Made by a program: the position numbers and the translations under genes. A DNA stretch of 57,131 bases from an uncultured Ruminococcus sp. (lineage in GTDB: Bacteria > Bacillota > Clostridia > Oscillospirales > Acutalibacteraceae). Within the stretch, counting starts at the first letter, position 1; each line of letters starts with the position of its first letter. The notes under the pieces were generated by a model. The model worked only from the letters and a program-made list of their open reading frames with translations, was not told the origin of the DNA and ran no database searches. The stretch lies in the NCBI GenBank assembly GCA_900543095.1, contig UQQD01000011.1, positions 1 through 57,131 on the forward strand, read 5' to 3'. Positions 15,323-24,372 of the stretch are shown one piece after another.

Positions 15323-16251
15323 GAGATACGGTTATTCACACGCTGATTGAGCTTGGCAGGCAGGACAAAAATGTTGAGCTTATTACGGGCGACCTCGGAT
15401 TTGGTGTTTTAAAACCGTTTTGGGAGGCATTGCCCGATCAGTTTGTTAATGCAGGCATTGCCGAACAGAATATGACGGGCGTTGCCGCAGGTATGGCGCT
15501 TGAGGGTAAAAAAATTTTTACATATTCTATCGGAAATTTTCCGACTCTTCGCTGCCTCGAACAGATAAGAAATGATTGTGCTTATCATAACGCAAACGTA
15601 AATATAATTTGCGTCGGAGGCGGATATGCTTACGGCTCCTTGGGAATGAGCCACCACGCAACCGAGGACATTGCAATTATGCGTGCGCTGCCCGGCGTTA
15701 CGGTTATTTGCCCGGGCGATCCCACTGAGGCCGCTCTTGCGGTAAAGGAAATTGCAAACACCGACGGAACCTGTTATCTGCGCCTTGGCAGAGGCGGCGA
15801 AAAGAGTGTAAACAATGTTATCAAAGAGTTTGAAATAGGCAAGGCGTACAAACTGCGTGACGCAAAGAAAGGCGGCAAAAAAATTGCTGTGTTCTCAACA
15901 GGAGCTATCCTTGAAGAAACATCAAAGGCATGTGATATGCTTGAAGCTATGGGCTTTGGAACTGAGCAATACAGTTTTCCTACCGTTAAACCGATCGACA
16001 GAAGGGTTATATCAGACTGCGCAAATAGATTTGACAATATTTTTACGGTTGAGGAGCATAACATAGTCGGCGGTTTCGGTTCGGCTGTTGCCGAAGTGCT
16101 TGCCGAAAGTGACGGCGGTGCAAAGTTGCATAGAATCGGCATAAACGATTTCTATTGCATAGAGGTCGGCAGTCAGGCTTATCTGCGCAAGCAGGTCGGT
16201 ATTAATGCCGAGGGAATAACAAAAACGGTAAAGGAAGTTTTCTGTGAGTAG
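15319..16251 (+). CDS. Transketolase, C-terminal (pyrimidine-binding) subunit
   Basis: A 310-residue partner of the preceding gene. The family motifs are visible: NAGIAEQNMTGVAAGMAL (catalytic Glu near 50), YGSLGMSHHATEDIA near 108, and the C-terminal VEEHNIVGGFGSA block. The start overlaps the stop of the first subunit by four bases, so the two are translationally coupled and should be made in equal amounts. Confidence 0.92.
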   Translation: MRDTVIHTLIELGRQDKNVELITGDLGFGVLKPFWEALPDQFVNAGIAEQNMTGVAAGMALEGKKIFTYSIGNFPTLRCLEQIRNDCAYHNANVNIICVGGGYAYGSLGMSHHATEDIAIMRALPGVTVICPGDPTEAALAVKEIANTDGTCYLRLGRGGEKSVNNVIKEFEIGKAYKLRDAKKGGKKIAVFSTGAILEETSKACDMLEAMGFGTEQYSFPTVKPIDRRVISDCANRFDNIFTVEEHNIVGGFGSAVAEVLAESDGGAKLHRIGINDFYCIEVGSQAYLRKQVGINAEGITKTVKEVFCE

Positions 16252-17341
16252 GATACTTATACTTGCAAATCACTATAATACATTAAGAATATTTCGCAGA
16301 GAGCTGATAAAAAAGCTTGCTGAGTTCGGCAATGAGGTGATAATTTCTGTTCCTCCCGCCGAACAGGCTGAAATCGACAGGCTTATATCCTATGGTTCTA
16401 AGGTTATAATTACCGATATGGAGCGTAGAGGAATGAATCCGCTTAAGGATATTTCACTTCTTAAACGTTATAAAAAGCTGTTAAAAGAGATTGCTCCCGA
16501 TAAGGTTATTACATATACGATAAAGCCGAACATTTACGGCTCTATAGCTTGTAAGTCCTGCAAAATTCCGCATTACTGCAATGTTACGGGACTCGGTTCT
16601 GCTTTTATGGCAGACGGCGGTATGATGCGAAAGCTTGTATCAACTATGTACAAATTTTCGATGAACAAAGCCGAAAAAATATTTTTTGAGAATGTAGGAA
16701 ACAGGGACACTCTTGTAAACGAGGGTATAGTCCGCAAAGAGCAAACTGTGGTTATGGCAGGCGCAGGAGTAAATCTTGACGAGTTTCCGTTTTGCGATTA
16801 TCCCGAAGATGACGGCGAAGTGCATTTTTTGAATGTCGGAAGAATAATGCAGGAAAAAGGAATGGACGAGTTCTTTTATGCTATACGAAAATTAAAGGCG
16901 GAACACTCAAACACTACCTTTGATTTTATCGGTTGGTATGAGGATAATTATAAGGAAATTGTCGAAAAAATGCAGACGGAAGGTCTTATACGTTTTCACG
17001 GCTTTCAAGGTGACGTTACACCGTTTATCAAAAAAGCACACTGCATTGTTCATCCGTCTTATCATGAGGGAATGTCAAACACCTTGCTTGAGGCAAGCTC
17101 TATGGGACGACCGATAATAACAAGCAATATTCACGGCTGCCTTGAAGCGGTTGACGACGGCAAAAACGGTTTTTTGTGCAACGTAAAGGACGGAGAAGAC
17201 TTGTATGAGAAGCTCAAAAAATTCTATGAGCTGCCGTATGAGCAGAAAAAAGCAATGGGAAAATATGCCCGCAAGTTTGTATCGGAGCATTTTGATAAAA
17301 AAGATGTTGTTAATAAAACGATTAGGGAAATAGGTTTGTAG
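16244..17341 (+). CDS. Family 4 (GT-B) glycosyltransferase
   Basis: A 365-residue retaining glycosyltransferase that builds the polysaccharide repeat on the cytoplasmic face. GT4 landmarks: VTGLGSAF near 107, FLNVGRIMQEKGMDEF near 193, and the nucleotide-binding EGMSNTLLEASSMGRP near 275. The GTG start at 16244 overlaps the transketolase stop by eight bases and has AAGGAAG upstream. Donor and acceptor cannot be told. Confidence 0.9.
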   Translation: MSRILILANHYNTLRIFRRELIKKLAEFGNEVIISVPPAEQAEIDRLISYGSKVIITDMERRGMNPLKDISLLKRYKKLLKEIAPDKVITYTIKPNIYGSIACKSCKIPHYCNVTGLGSAFMADGGMMRKLVSTMYKFSMNKAEKIFFENVGNRDTLVNEGIVRKEQTVVMAGAGVNLDEFPFCDYPEDDGEVHFLNVGRIMQEKGMDEFFYAIRKLKAEHSNTTFDFIGWYEDNYKEIVEKMQTEGLIRFHGFQGDVTPFIKKAHCIVHPSYHEGMSNTLLEASSMGRPIITSNIHGCLEAVDDGKNGFLCNVKDGEDLYEKLKKFYELPYEQKKAMGKYARKFVSEHFDKKDVVNKTIREIGL

Positions 17342-17356
17342 TATAACTAAACAGTG

Positions 17357-17629
17357 GCAGAGGTAAAAGGTATGAGTAAGGGTACATTGTTGGTTTCGCT
17401 GGATTTTGAGTTTTTTTGGGGAGTGCAGGACTGCCATACATATGATGATTACGGTCAAAATGTGCTTGGCGGAAGAAAAGCTGTTCCCCGTTTGCTGGAA
17501 ATTTTAAAAAAACATAATATACACTGTTCCTGGGCAACCGTCGGAATGATGTTTGCCGAAAATAAACAAGAATTAATAGATTATTCGCCGTCGGAGGCTT
17601 TACGTCCTCACTATGAAAATACGGTTTTG
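17357..17629 (+). repeat. Direct repeat D2, left copy (5' part of the deacetylase gene)
   Basis: This 273-base stretch recurs at 18615-18887, exactly 1,258 bases away. There are seven mismatches in the first 57 bases and none seen in the remaining 216. The two copies bracket the licD gene. Confidence 0.95.
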
Positions 17630-17695
17630 CTGTTATATTATTATTTGACAGGTCCTACCTGTTATCACAGTGACTATTTCGGAACATTTACATAA
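17372..17695 (+). pseudogene. Truncated polysaccharide deacetylase copy
   Basis: Starting at ATG 17372 the frame repeats the first 86 residues of the intact deacetylase at 18630 (LDFEFFWGVQD onward) and then diverges at 17630 into unrelated sequence, ending at 17695 after 107 codons. It lacks the metal-binding SHTYSH block and cannot be active. Its upstream region (GAGGTAAAAGGT) is a better ribosome site than that of the intact copy, so this end may be the original front of the gene. Confidence 0.9.
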
Positions 17696-17753
17696 ATTTG
17701 AGCTTGAACCGTATTTACATTTCGATTAAAAACAAACAAAATAGGTGTGGCTT

Positions 17754-18593
17754 ATGATATCTGATTATGATTACTCAAAAATAGAGAATTATGATGAACT
17801 GAGAAAACTGCAGTTAACCCAGCTTGAAATACTTAAATATGTTGATAAGTTCTGTAAGGATAACGATATAAAGTACTCTGTTGCCTATGGAACGATGATT
17901 GGCGCAATAAGGCACGGCGGATTTATTCCGTGGGATGACGATATGGATATTTGTATGCTCAGAGCCGATTATGATAAGTTTATCAGATTGTGGAAAGATA
18001 CAGACAGGTACTTGCTTCAAAATCATAATACCGAAAAAAGTTTCACACAGAGTTTTACAAAAATAAGAATGAAAAATACGGCGTTTGTACAGGAAACGGA
18101 TTTGGGAAAGAATTTTCACAAGGGTATATTTATTGATATATTTCCGCTGGACAGAGTGCCGAACGGAAATTTTAAACGAATGATACAAATGATTGATGCA
18201 ATGAAATATAACCTTTATATGCGTGGTTATGCACCGAAAGATCAGGGAATATTTACATTTGTATCAAACATTATTTTAAAAACAACAAGGAAATCAAAAT
18301 ACGAAGATAAGATAAAAAAGTATTATAAAAAAATGTGCAGATACAATTCAAATAACAACTTTGAGTTAGCGGATATGTCCGTATTTGAAACAATTAAAGC
18401 TCCGTATCAGAATAATTTAATGGATAAGTTTGTCGATGTCAGATTTGAAGACGCATATGTTATGATAACATCCGAATATTTAGATTTGCTGACAACCTAC
18501 TACGGGGATTATATGAAGCTACCCCAGGAGAGTGAACAGACGTGGTCTCATCATCCGTTTCTTATAGATTTTGACAAAGAATACGCAGAGTGA
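17754..18593 (+). CDS. licD: LicD-family phosphotransferase
   Basis: From ATG 17754 (AGGTG eight bases upstream) the product has 279 residues. The LicD signature is clear: YGTMIGAIRHGGFIPWDDDMD at about 44-64, whose Asp cluster binds metal. The family moves phosphocholine from CDP-choline, or another phospho-alcohol, onto surface sugars. The choline uptake and activation genes at 42.6-46.9 kb support phosphocholine. The gene is AT-rich and sits as a 985-bp cassette between 273-bp direct repeats of the deacetylase gene, so it was probably inserted. Symbol by family; the substrate is inferred. Confidence 0.88.
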   Translation: MISDYDYSKIENYDELRKLQLTQLEILKYVDKFCKDNDIKYSVAYGTMIGAIRHGGFIPWDDDMDICMLRADYDKFIRLWKDTDRYLLQNHNTEKSFTQSFTKIRMKNTAFVQETDLGKNFHKGIFIDIFPLDRVPNGNFKRMIQMIDAMKYNLYMRGYAPKDQGIFTFVSNIILKTTRKSKYEDKIKKYYKKMCRYNSNNNFELADMSVFETIKAPYQNNLMDKFVDVRFEDAYVMITSEYLDLLTTYYGDYMKLPQESEQTWSHHPFLIDFDKEYAE

Positions 18594-18614
18594 TTTTTGC
18601 AGTTAGATTATATA

Positions 18615-18887
18615 GCAGATGTAAAAAGTATGGGTAAGGGTACATTATTGGTTCCACTGGATTTTGAGCTTTTTTGGGGAGTGCAGGACTGCCATACATA
18701 TGATGATTACGGTCAAAATGTGCTTGGCGGAAGAAAAGCTGTTCCCCGTTTGCTGGAAATTTTAAAAAAACATAATATACACTGTTCCTGGGCAACCGTC
18801 GGAATGATGTTTGCCGAAAATAAACAAGAATTAATAGATTATTCGCCGTCGGAGGCTTTACGTCCTCACTATGAAAATACGGTTTTG
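18615..18887 (+). repeat. Direct repeat D2, right copy (within the intact deacetylase gene)
   Basis: Counterpart of 17357-17629; it includes the start of the functional deacetylase ORF. Confidence 0.95.
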
Positions 18888-19424
18888 TCACCGTACAGAA
18901 TTCTTGACGACATAGGTGACAATGAAGCCGAAGAACCTTATTTTTACGGGAAGTCGCTCATTGACCTGATTGCGAAATATCCTAATCAAGAGATAGCCTC
19001 GCATACCTATTCACATTATTACGCAAGGGAAAACGGACAAAATCTTGAAGAATGCAAGGATGTGCTTAGCAGAGAAAATGCAGAAACCTTTGCTTTTAGT
19101 TGCGGAGATGTTTTCGGAGAATACGGAATTGTAGGCTTTATTCAATACGTAGTTGAAAATAACTGTATTCGTTTTACGGAATTTGCAATGAGCTGCCGTG
19201 TTGCCGGAAAGTTTATTGAAAGTGCGCTGTTTGTTCATTTGCTTGAAAAAGAATCTGTTGATAAGGGGATTTTTAACGTCAGAGTAACAGAAAAGAACTC
19301 CTTGCTTAGAAGAACTTTAGAGGGGATCGGCTTTATTAACAGCGGTTCCGACAACAAATTAATTAATTATGTATTTAACAAATCGTTAAAAAACAGTAAT
19401 CTCGTAAAAATTGAGGAGAGATAG
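18630..19424 (+). CDS. Polysaccharide deacetylase (NodB-like)
   Basis: From ATG 18630 the product has 264 residues. The NodB-type metal site is visible as LDFE near 10-13 and ASHTYSH near 114-120. The C-terminal part (FAFSCGDVF, CIRFTEF) is degenerate compared with canonical enzymes, so the reaction (removal of N- or O-acetyl from a sugar) is by family. No signal peptide is present, so it may act on lipid-linked or nucleotide precursors in the cytoplasm. The front 258 bases are duplicated upstream at 17372. Its own ribosome site is weak. Confidence 0.8.
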   Translation: MGKGTLLVPLDFELFWGVQDCHTYDDYGQNVLGGRKAVPRLLEILKKHNIHCSWATVGMMFAENKQELIDYSPSEALRPHYENTVLSPYRILDDIGDNEAEEPYFYGKSLIDLIAKYPNQEIASHTYSHYYARENGQNLEECKDVLSRENAETFAFSCGDVFGEYGIVGFIQYVVENNCIRFTEFAMSCRVAGKFIESALFVHLLEKESVDKGIFNVRVTEKNSLLRRTLEGIGFINSGSDNKLINYVFNKSLKNSNLVKIEER

Positions 19425-19427
19425 CAT

Positions 19428-20240
19428 ATGGATAAGAGCAAAAAAGTTTCTGTTATTATGGCAACATATAATTGTGCTCCTACTGTTGCCGCAAGCATTG
19501 ATTCAATACTAAATCAGACATACGATAATATTGAGTTTATTATTTGCGACGACGGTTCTACGGACAATACTTACGATGTTTTGCAGGAATATAAAAGTAA
19601 ATATCCCGATAAAATAGTTTTGATAAAAAACGAAAAAAATATGAAGCTTCAATATACGCTAAACCACTGCCTTAAATATGTGACGGGCGATTATGTGGCA
19701 AGAATGGACGCCGACGATTTGTCAAAGCCCGAAAGATTTGAAAAGGAAGTTGAGTTTTTACAGACGCATCCGGAGTACGACTTGGTAAGCACGGGAACCG
19801 AGCTGTCAAACGGAAAAGAAATTGTAGGCAATATTATCAGAGAAGAATACCCCGATAAAATGACAATGACAAAAAGCAACGCTTTTTCTCACGCCACTAT
19901 AATGACATATCCCTATGTTTATGAAAAGCTGGGCGGATATTCTTTGGATAAATATGCCGAACGTGTTGAGGACAAGGACCTTTGGTTTAGATTTTTTGAA
20001 GCGGGATTTAAAGGATATGGAATACAGGAAGTCTTATATACTATTTTAGAGGACGATTCGGCATACAAGAGAAGAAAATATAAGTACCGTATAAATAGTT
20101 TGGTGATTGCACTCAGAGGCTATAAGAGGTTAAATATTCCAAAAAAATATTGGATAAAACCGTTCTTTCCGTTGGTGTACGGTTTGTTACCGATCCCAAT
20201 ATATCGGAAAATACATCTTAAGAAAAACCCAAAGAGATAG
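19428..20240 (+). CDS. Family 2 (GT-A) glycosyltransferase
   Basis: A 270-residue inverting glycosyltransferase. Nucleotide-sugar binding is shown by VIMATYNCAPTV near 10 and CDDGSTDNT near 42; the metal-binding motif is MDADD near 90; the ED motif VEDKDLW lies near 180. It starts four bases after the deacetylase with a GGAGAG site. Substrates unknown. Confidence 0.9.
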   Translation: MDKSKKVSVIMATYNCAPTVAASIDSILNQTYDNIEFIICDDGSTDNTYDVLQEYKSKYPDKIVLIKNEKNMKLQYTLNHCLKYVTGDYVARMDADDLSKPERFEKEVEFLQTHPEYDLVSTGTELSNGKEIVGNIIREEYPDKMTMTKSNAFSHATIMTYPYVYEKLGGYSLDKYAERVEDKDLWFRFFEAGFKGYGIQEVLYTILEDDSAYKRRKYKYRINSLVIALRGYKRLNIPKKYWIKPFFPLVYGLLPIPIYRKIHLKKNPKR

Positions 20241-20243
20241 TTT

Positions 20244-21356
20244 ATGAAAAAGATATTGTTTTTTATACACGACTTAGGACAAGGCGGAGCTGAAAAGGTT
20301 TTGGTAAATCTTGTCAATAATATGGACAGCAGTAAATTTGATATTACCGTTCAAGCCTTGTTTTCCGGCGGAGTCAACGAGCAGTTTTTGAATGATAATA
20401 TAAAGCTTAAAACTTGTTTTAAAAGGTGCTTCAGGGGAAACAGCAAGATTTTAAAGCTGTTTTCACCCCGATTTTTGTATAAGCATTTTATTAAAGATAA
20501 GTATGATATAGCCGTATCGTATTTAGAAGGACCTTCCGCAAGAATAGTGAGCGGCTGTACCGATGAAAACACAAAGCTTGTCAGTTGGATTCATGTGGAG
20601 CAACATACTAAATCAAAGTTGTCCGCATCGTTCAGAAACTTTGAAGAAGCGCAATGTTGCTATAATAGATTTGATAATACTGTGTGTGTTTCCGAGTATG
20701 TAAAAAAAGATTTTATCGGTCTTTTATCTTTTAATAAACCTATTGAGGTTCTTTACAATACAAATGAAACCGACAATATTTTGAAGTTATCAAATGAAGA
20801 TATTTTTGATTACAAGTTTTCTGAGACATTAAAAACACTTGTTGCAATAGGAACACTTAAAAAATCAAAAGGGTTTGACAGACTTATAAGAGTTCATAAA
20901 AAATTAATTGATGAAGGTATTTTCCATAACCTAATAATTTTAGGCAAAGGGGCGGAAAAAAACAATCTTGAAATCCTGATTGATAAACTTAACGTAGGTA
21001 AAAGTGTTAAGCTTTTGGGATATAACACTAATCCGTATAAATACATAAAGGGCAGCGACTTATTTGTCTGCGCTTCTCTTGCCGAGGGTTTTAGCACAGC
21101 GGCAACCGAAGCGCTGATAATCGGAACACCGGTTGTTACCGTTGAAGTTTCCGGTATGAAAGAAATGCTCGGCGAACACAACGAATACGGTATTGTTACC
21201 GAAAACAATGAAGACGCCTTGTATAAAGGAATAAAAGCAATGCTTACAACCGACGGTATGCTTGAGGACTATGCAGAGCGTGCAAAAGAGCGGGGAAAAA
21301 CATTTAGTACAGAAAAAACGGTAAAAGCAGTTGAAGATATGCTGCTGAGCTTGTAA
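20244..21356 (+). CDS. Family 4 (GT-B) glycosyltransferase
   Basis: A 370-residue glycosyltransferase. GT-B marks: HDLGQGGAEKVLVNL at about 9-23, GTLKKSKGFDRLI near 200, and the donor site SLAEGFSTAATEALIIGTPVV near 275. It lies three bases after the preceding GT2 gene in the same operon. Substrates unknown. Confidence 0.9.
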   Translation: MKKILFFIHDLGQGGAEKVLVNLVNNMDSSKFDITVQALFSGGVNEQFLNDNIKLKTCFKRCFRGNSKILKLFSPRFLYKHFIKDKYDIAVSYLEGPSARIVSGCTDENTKLVSWIHVEQHTKSKLSASFRNFEEAQCCYNRFDNTVCVSEYVKKDFIGLLSFNKPIEVLYNTNETDNILKLSNEDIFDYKFSETLKTLVAIGTLKKSKGFDRLIRVHKKLIDEGIFHNLIILGKGAEKNNLEILIDKLNVGKSVKLLGYNTNPYKYIKGSDLFVCASLAEGFSTAATEALIIGTPVVTVEVSGMKEMLGEHNEYGIVTENNEDALYKGIKAMLTTDGMLEDYAERAKERGKTFSTEKTVKAVEDMLLSL

Positions 21357-21379
21357 ATTTGCTTTTTGAGATTAAAATT

Positions 21380-22035
21380 ATGATTGCTTCAAAAATTAAT
21401 TTCTTAGCTAAAAGCAGAAGAAATAAAATGAGAAGAAATTTGAAAAACAACGATATAACATTTCTGTGTCCTAACTGTATCGGAGGAATAATTTTTCACG
21501 ATTTGGGTTTAAAATTTATGTCGCCGACTGTTAATTTAATGTTGACGCAAACGGATTTTGTTAAATACATTTCAAATTTAGACGAATATAACAACGGAAA
21601 GTTTGAGTTCTTTGATTATTCCGAATATAAATGTCCGTGTGCAAGGTTGTCTGCGCCTTCTCTTGATACAATAACGGTCTGCTTTACACATTATGCCGAT
21701 CCGCAAAATGCGGAAAATAAATGGAATGAAAGAAAAGAGCGAATTAATAAAGACAATTTATTTGTTTTTTAGAAGAACGTGACGGAATCACATTTGATGA
21801 AATAAAGGCATTATCTGATTTGAATTTGAAAGGATTGGTTGTATTTACCGCACATAAATATGATCTGCCATATACGGTTTACATAGATAAATACAACGCT
21901 GACGGTGAAGTCGGAAATATATTAAGGAAAAATCATTTAACAGAGAGTCGTGAGTATGAAAAGTATTTCGATTTTGTAAAGTGGTTTAATGAAGCGGACG
22001 GAGGCAACTACGACGTTTCAAAGTTTATAATTTAA
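21380..22035 (+). pseudogene. DUF1919 polysaccharide biosynthesis gene, frameshifted
   Basis: The frame from about 21380 encodes the front of a DUF1919 protein (CPNCIGGIIFHDLG, SPTVNLML, WNERKERIN) and stops at 21772. The rest of the family sequence (LEERDGITFDE, then VVFTAHKYDLPY) continues in another frame to 22035. One extra T in the six-T run at 21765-21770 would restore the whole 219-residue protein. So the gene is either recently broken, switched by slippage in the T run, or misread. Family members are found in capsule clusters, often as putative acyl or glycosyl transferases, with no proven role. Confidence 0.8.
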
Positions 22036-22039
22036 ATGC

Positions 22040-22091
22040 AATGCTCCTTTGCGCTGCTTGCAATCTGTCGCAGTCTTTGCTCCGATTTAAA
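22040..22091 (+). repeat. R2 repeat fragment (copy C2)
   Basis: Matches only the 3' part of the R2 family: ACGCTCC-like GCTCCTTTGCRCTG, then TTGCAATCTGTCGCA and TTTGCTCCGATTTAAA. It lies between the broken DUF1919 gene and the next glycosyltransferase. A short frame from 22112, with RBS, reads 11 codons to a TGA that overlaps the ATG at 22145; it looks like a gene remnant. Confidence 0.55.
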
Positions 22092-22144
22092 AGTGATTTA
22101 TAAGAGGTTCCTATGGATTTCAATAAAATAAAACTAAGCTGGAA

Positions 22145-23188
22145 ATGATTAATATATTAAATGCAAAGGCGGATTTGGTTATGTTGAGCAATAAAAATAT
22201 AAAAATTACTGTGATAGTGCCTTGTTATAATATCAAGGAGTATCTTCCGAGGTGTATTGACAGCATATTATCCCAGACATACGATAATCTTGAAATTATT
22301 TTGGTAAGCGACGGTTCAACGGACGGCACAGACGATATTATTAAAGCATATGCAAACAAAGACCCAAGAATCGTCCCGATTTTTAAGCAAAATTCGGGTG
22401 TTTCCGACACAAGAAACATGGGCTTGGATATTGCAACAGGCGATTATATCGGTTTTGTTGACGGCGATGATTATATTGAACCTAAAATGTATGAAAAACT
22501 CTTGAAAAATGCACTTGAAAACGATGCCGATATTTCACATTGCGGCTATCAAATGGTGTTTCCCTCACGAGTTGATTATTATTATAACACAGGAAAAAAA
22601 GTAATTCAGGATAACAAAAAGGGACTTAGGGATATTATTGTAGGCGATTATGTCGAGCCCGGGAGTTGGAATAAGCTATATAAAAGTAAAGTTCTGAAGG
22701 ATTTGCGTATGCGGTCAGGCATAAAAAACAACGAAGACATGCTTTTTAATTTTTATGCTTTTGCTAATTCTCAAACGGCGGTGTATGAGGATATTCCCTT
22801 TTATCATTACATATTGAGAAAAAACTCTGCATCAACTTCAAAGATAAACGAAAACAAGCTGTTTGACCCTGTAAAAGTAAGGAAAGAGATTTTTGAATAC
22901 AGCTCAAATAATTTTGACCGGGAAATCATCAGTGCTGCATATTCTTCATATCTTTATTCGGTTATCAATTTATTTCGGTCAATTTCAAAGTATAAATTAA
23001 AACAGTACAAGTCTGATGCCGAAGTGTACAAAATCCAAATTAAAGGCATAAAAGAAAGCTTTATTTTAAGTAAGAGGAGTAAAGTTGAAAAGTATCTTTT
23101 TTTTCATTGCACAAAGCTATTAATGCTGACTTTTAAAGTATACGATAAATTCATATCAAAAAATACCGATAAGTATGAGGTTAAATAA
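22145..23188 (+). CDS. Family 2 (GT-A) glycosyltransferase
   Basis: Up to 347 residues. GT-A motifs: VIVPCYNIKEYL, VSDGSTDGTDDII and the metal-binding VDGDDYIEP; NNEDMLF is the ED-type acid motif. ATG 22145 overlaps the stop of a short remnant frame, while ATG 22181 gives the more typical start just before the GT-A fold with GGCGGA upstream, so the true start may be 22181. The C-terminus is a basic helical extension. Its stop is immediately followed by the next glycosyltransferase. Confidence 0.9.
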   Translation: MINILNAKADLVMLSNKNIKITVIVPCYNIKEYLPRCIDSILSQTYDNLEIILVSDGSTDGTDDIIKAYANKDPRIVPIFKQNSGVSDTRNMGLDIATGDYIGFVDGDDYIEPKMYEKLLKNALENDADISHCGYQMVFPSRVDYYYNTGKKVIQDNKKGLRDIIVGDYVEPGSWNKLYKSKVLKDLRMRSGIKNNEDMLFNFYAFANSQTAVYEDIPFYHYILRKNSASTSKINENKLFDPVKVRKEIFEYSSNNFDREIISAAYSSYLYSVINLFRSISKYKLKQYKSDAEVYKIQIKGIKESFILSKRSKVEKYLFFHCTKLLMLTFKVYDKFISKNTDKYEVK

Positions 23189-24151
23189 ATGAATCCTTTA
23201 ATAAGTATAATTGTACCGATATATAATGTCGAAAAGTATATTTGCAAATGCGTTGAAAGCATAATTAATCAGACTTATAAAAATCTGGAGATAATCCTTG
23301 TAGATGACGGCTCTCCCGACAACTGCCCAAAGATATGTGATGAATATGCACAGGCGGACAAGCGTATTAAAGTCATACATAAAGAAAACGGCGGTTCGTC
23401 CGACGCAAGAAATGCAGGTATGAAGGTTGCAGGCGGTGAATATATCAGCTTTATTGACAGCGACGATTACATAGAGCCGAATATGATTTTCGATTTATAT
23501 AATTGTATGATAACCGATAACAGCGATATTACTTCATGCGGAGTAAATTGGGTTGACGAAGACAACAAAATTATTCGTGAGGATTGTTTGCGGCAGCATA
23601 GTGTCTTAAGCGGCAAGGAGGCAATGAAAGAACTTCTTTGCGATAATATGATAAAGCAGTATGTTTGGAATAAATTGTACAAAGCGTCGATAATTAATGA
23701 CATACCGTTTGAAAAGGGCAAGTGCCATGAAGATGTATTTTGGTCTTATCAAGTAATTGGCAATACAAATCAGGTTTCTGTTTTGCCTAAATCGTGCTAT
23801 AATTATCTTCAGCGCTCAAACAGCACTATGGGCGTCGGATATTCCGAAAAATGGCTTGACGCCCTTGACGCAAACGCTCTCAGATGTGATTACATAAAGA
23901 AAAAGTATCCCGATTTGTATAACCTGGCGCTCTTTACCTATGCGTGCAGCTGTATGTATCAGTTACAATGTGCTCTTAAAGTCAAATCAAATAAAAGTAT
24001 AAGTTCAAATATAATCAAAAGAATACCGTTATTTAAAAGCGGAAATATATATGAAGGCATTTCATGCAAACAAAAATTGTGGCTTAAAATGTTTTGTATA
24101 ATGCCTGTTTTGACCTGTAAGCTCAGAAATTCTCTTGGAGTAGGGATGTGA
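23189..24151 (+). CDS. Family 2 (GT-A) glycosyltransferase
   Basis: A 320-residue glycosyltransferase. Motifs: IIVPIYNVEKYI, VDDGSPDNCPKI, IDSDDYIEP and the acid motif CHEDVFW. Similar in architecture to the preceding gene, and it starts at the base after that gene's stop, so the pair may derive from an old duplication. Substrates unknown. Confidence 0.9.
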   Translation: MNPLISIIVPIYNVEKYICKCVESIINQTYKNLEIILVDDGSPDNCPKICDEYAQADKRIKVIHKENGGSSDARNAGMKVAGGEYISFIDSDDYIEPNMIFDLYNCMITDNSDITSCGVNWVDEDNKIIREDCLRQHSVLSGKEAMKELLCDNMIKQYVWNKLYKASIINDIPFEKGKCHEDVFWSYQVIGNTNQVSVLPKSCYNYLQRSNSTMGVGYSEKWLDALDANALRCDYIKKKYPDLYNLALFTYACSCMYQLQCALKVKSNKSISSNIIKRIPLFKSGNIYEGISCKQKLWLKMFCIMPVLTCKLRNSLGVGM

Positions 24152-24204
24152 TTATTAAAATAATTATGGAGGTATGCTTAATATGAGTTTCGAAGCTATA
24201 AAAT

Positions 24205-24372
24205 AAAGGCGGGAACTCTTAAGCTTTTCGGAACAGATGAATCTGTAATATATGATGAGTTTAAAAAGTTGCTTAAGATAAAAACGAGTACGAAAAAATG
24301 AGCAAAGCCTCAAATCCTTACGGAGACGGCTTTGCTTGCAAAAGAATTGCTGATATATTGGAGAAACAATGA
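24205..24372 (+). pseudogene. Remnant of a UDP-GlcNAc 2-epimerase (wecB/mnaA) 3' end
   Basis: Two short frames encode the C-terminus of WecB: AGTLKLFGTDES then, after a one-base shift near 24277, NEYEKMSKASNPYGDGFACKR. The NPYGDG block is the family's last conserved motif. Only the final 55 or so residues remain. Its TGA (24370-24372) overlaps the ATG of the next glycosyltransferase, so the stump may survive because it keeps that start coupled. Confidence 0.8.
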
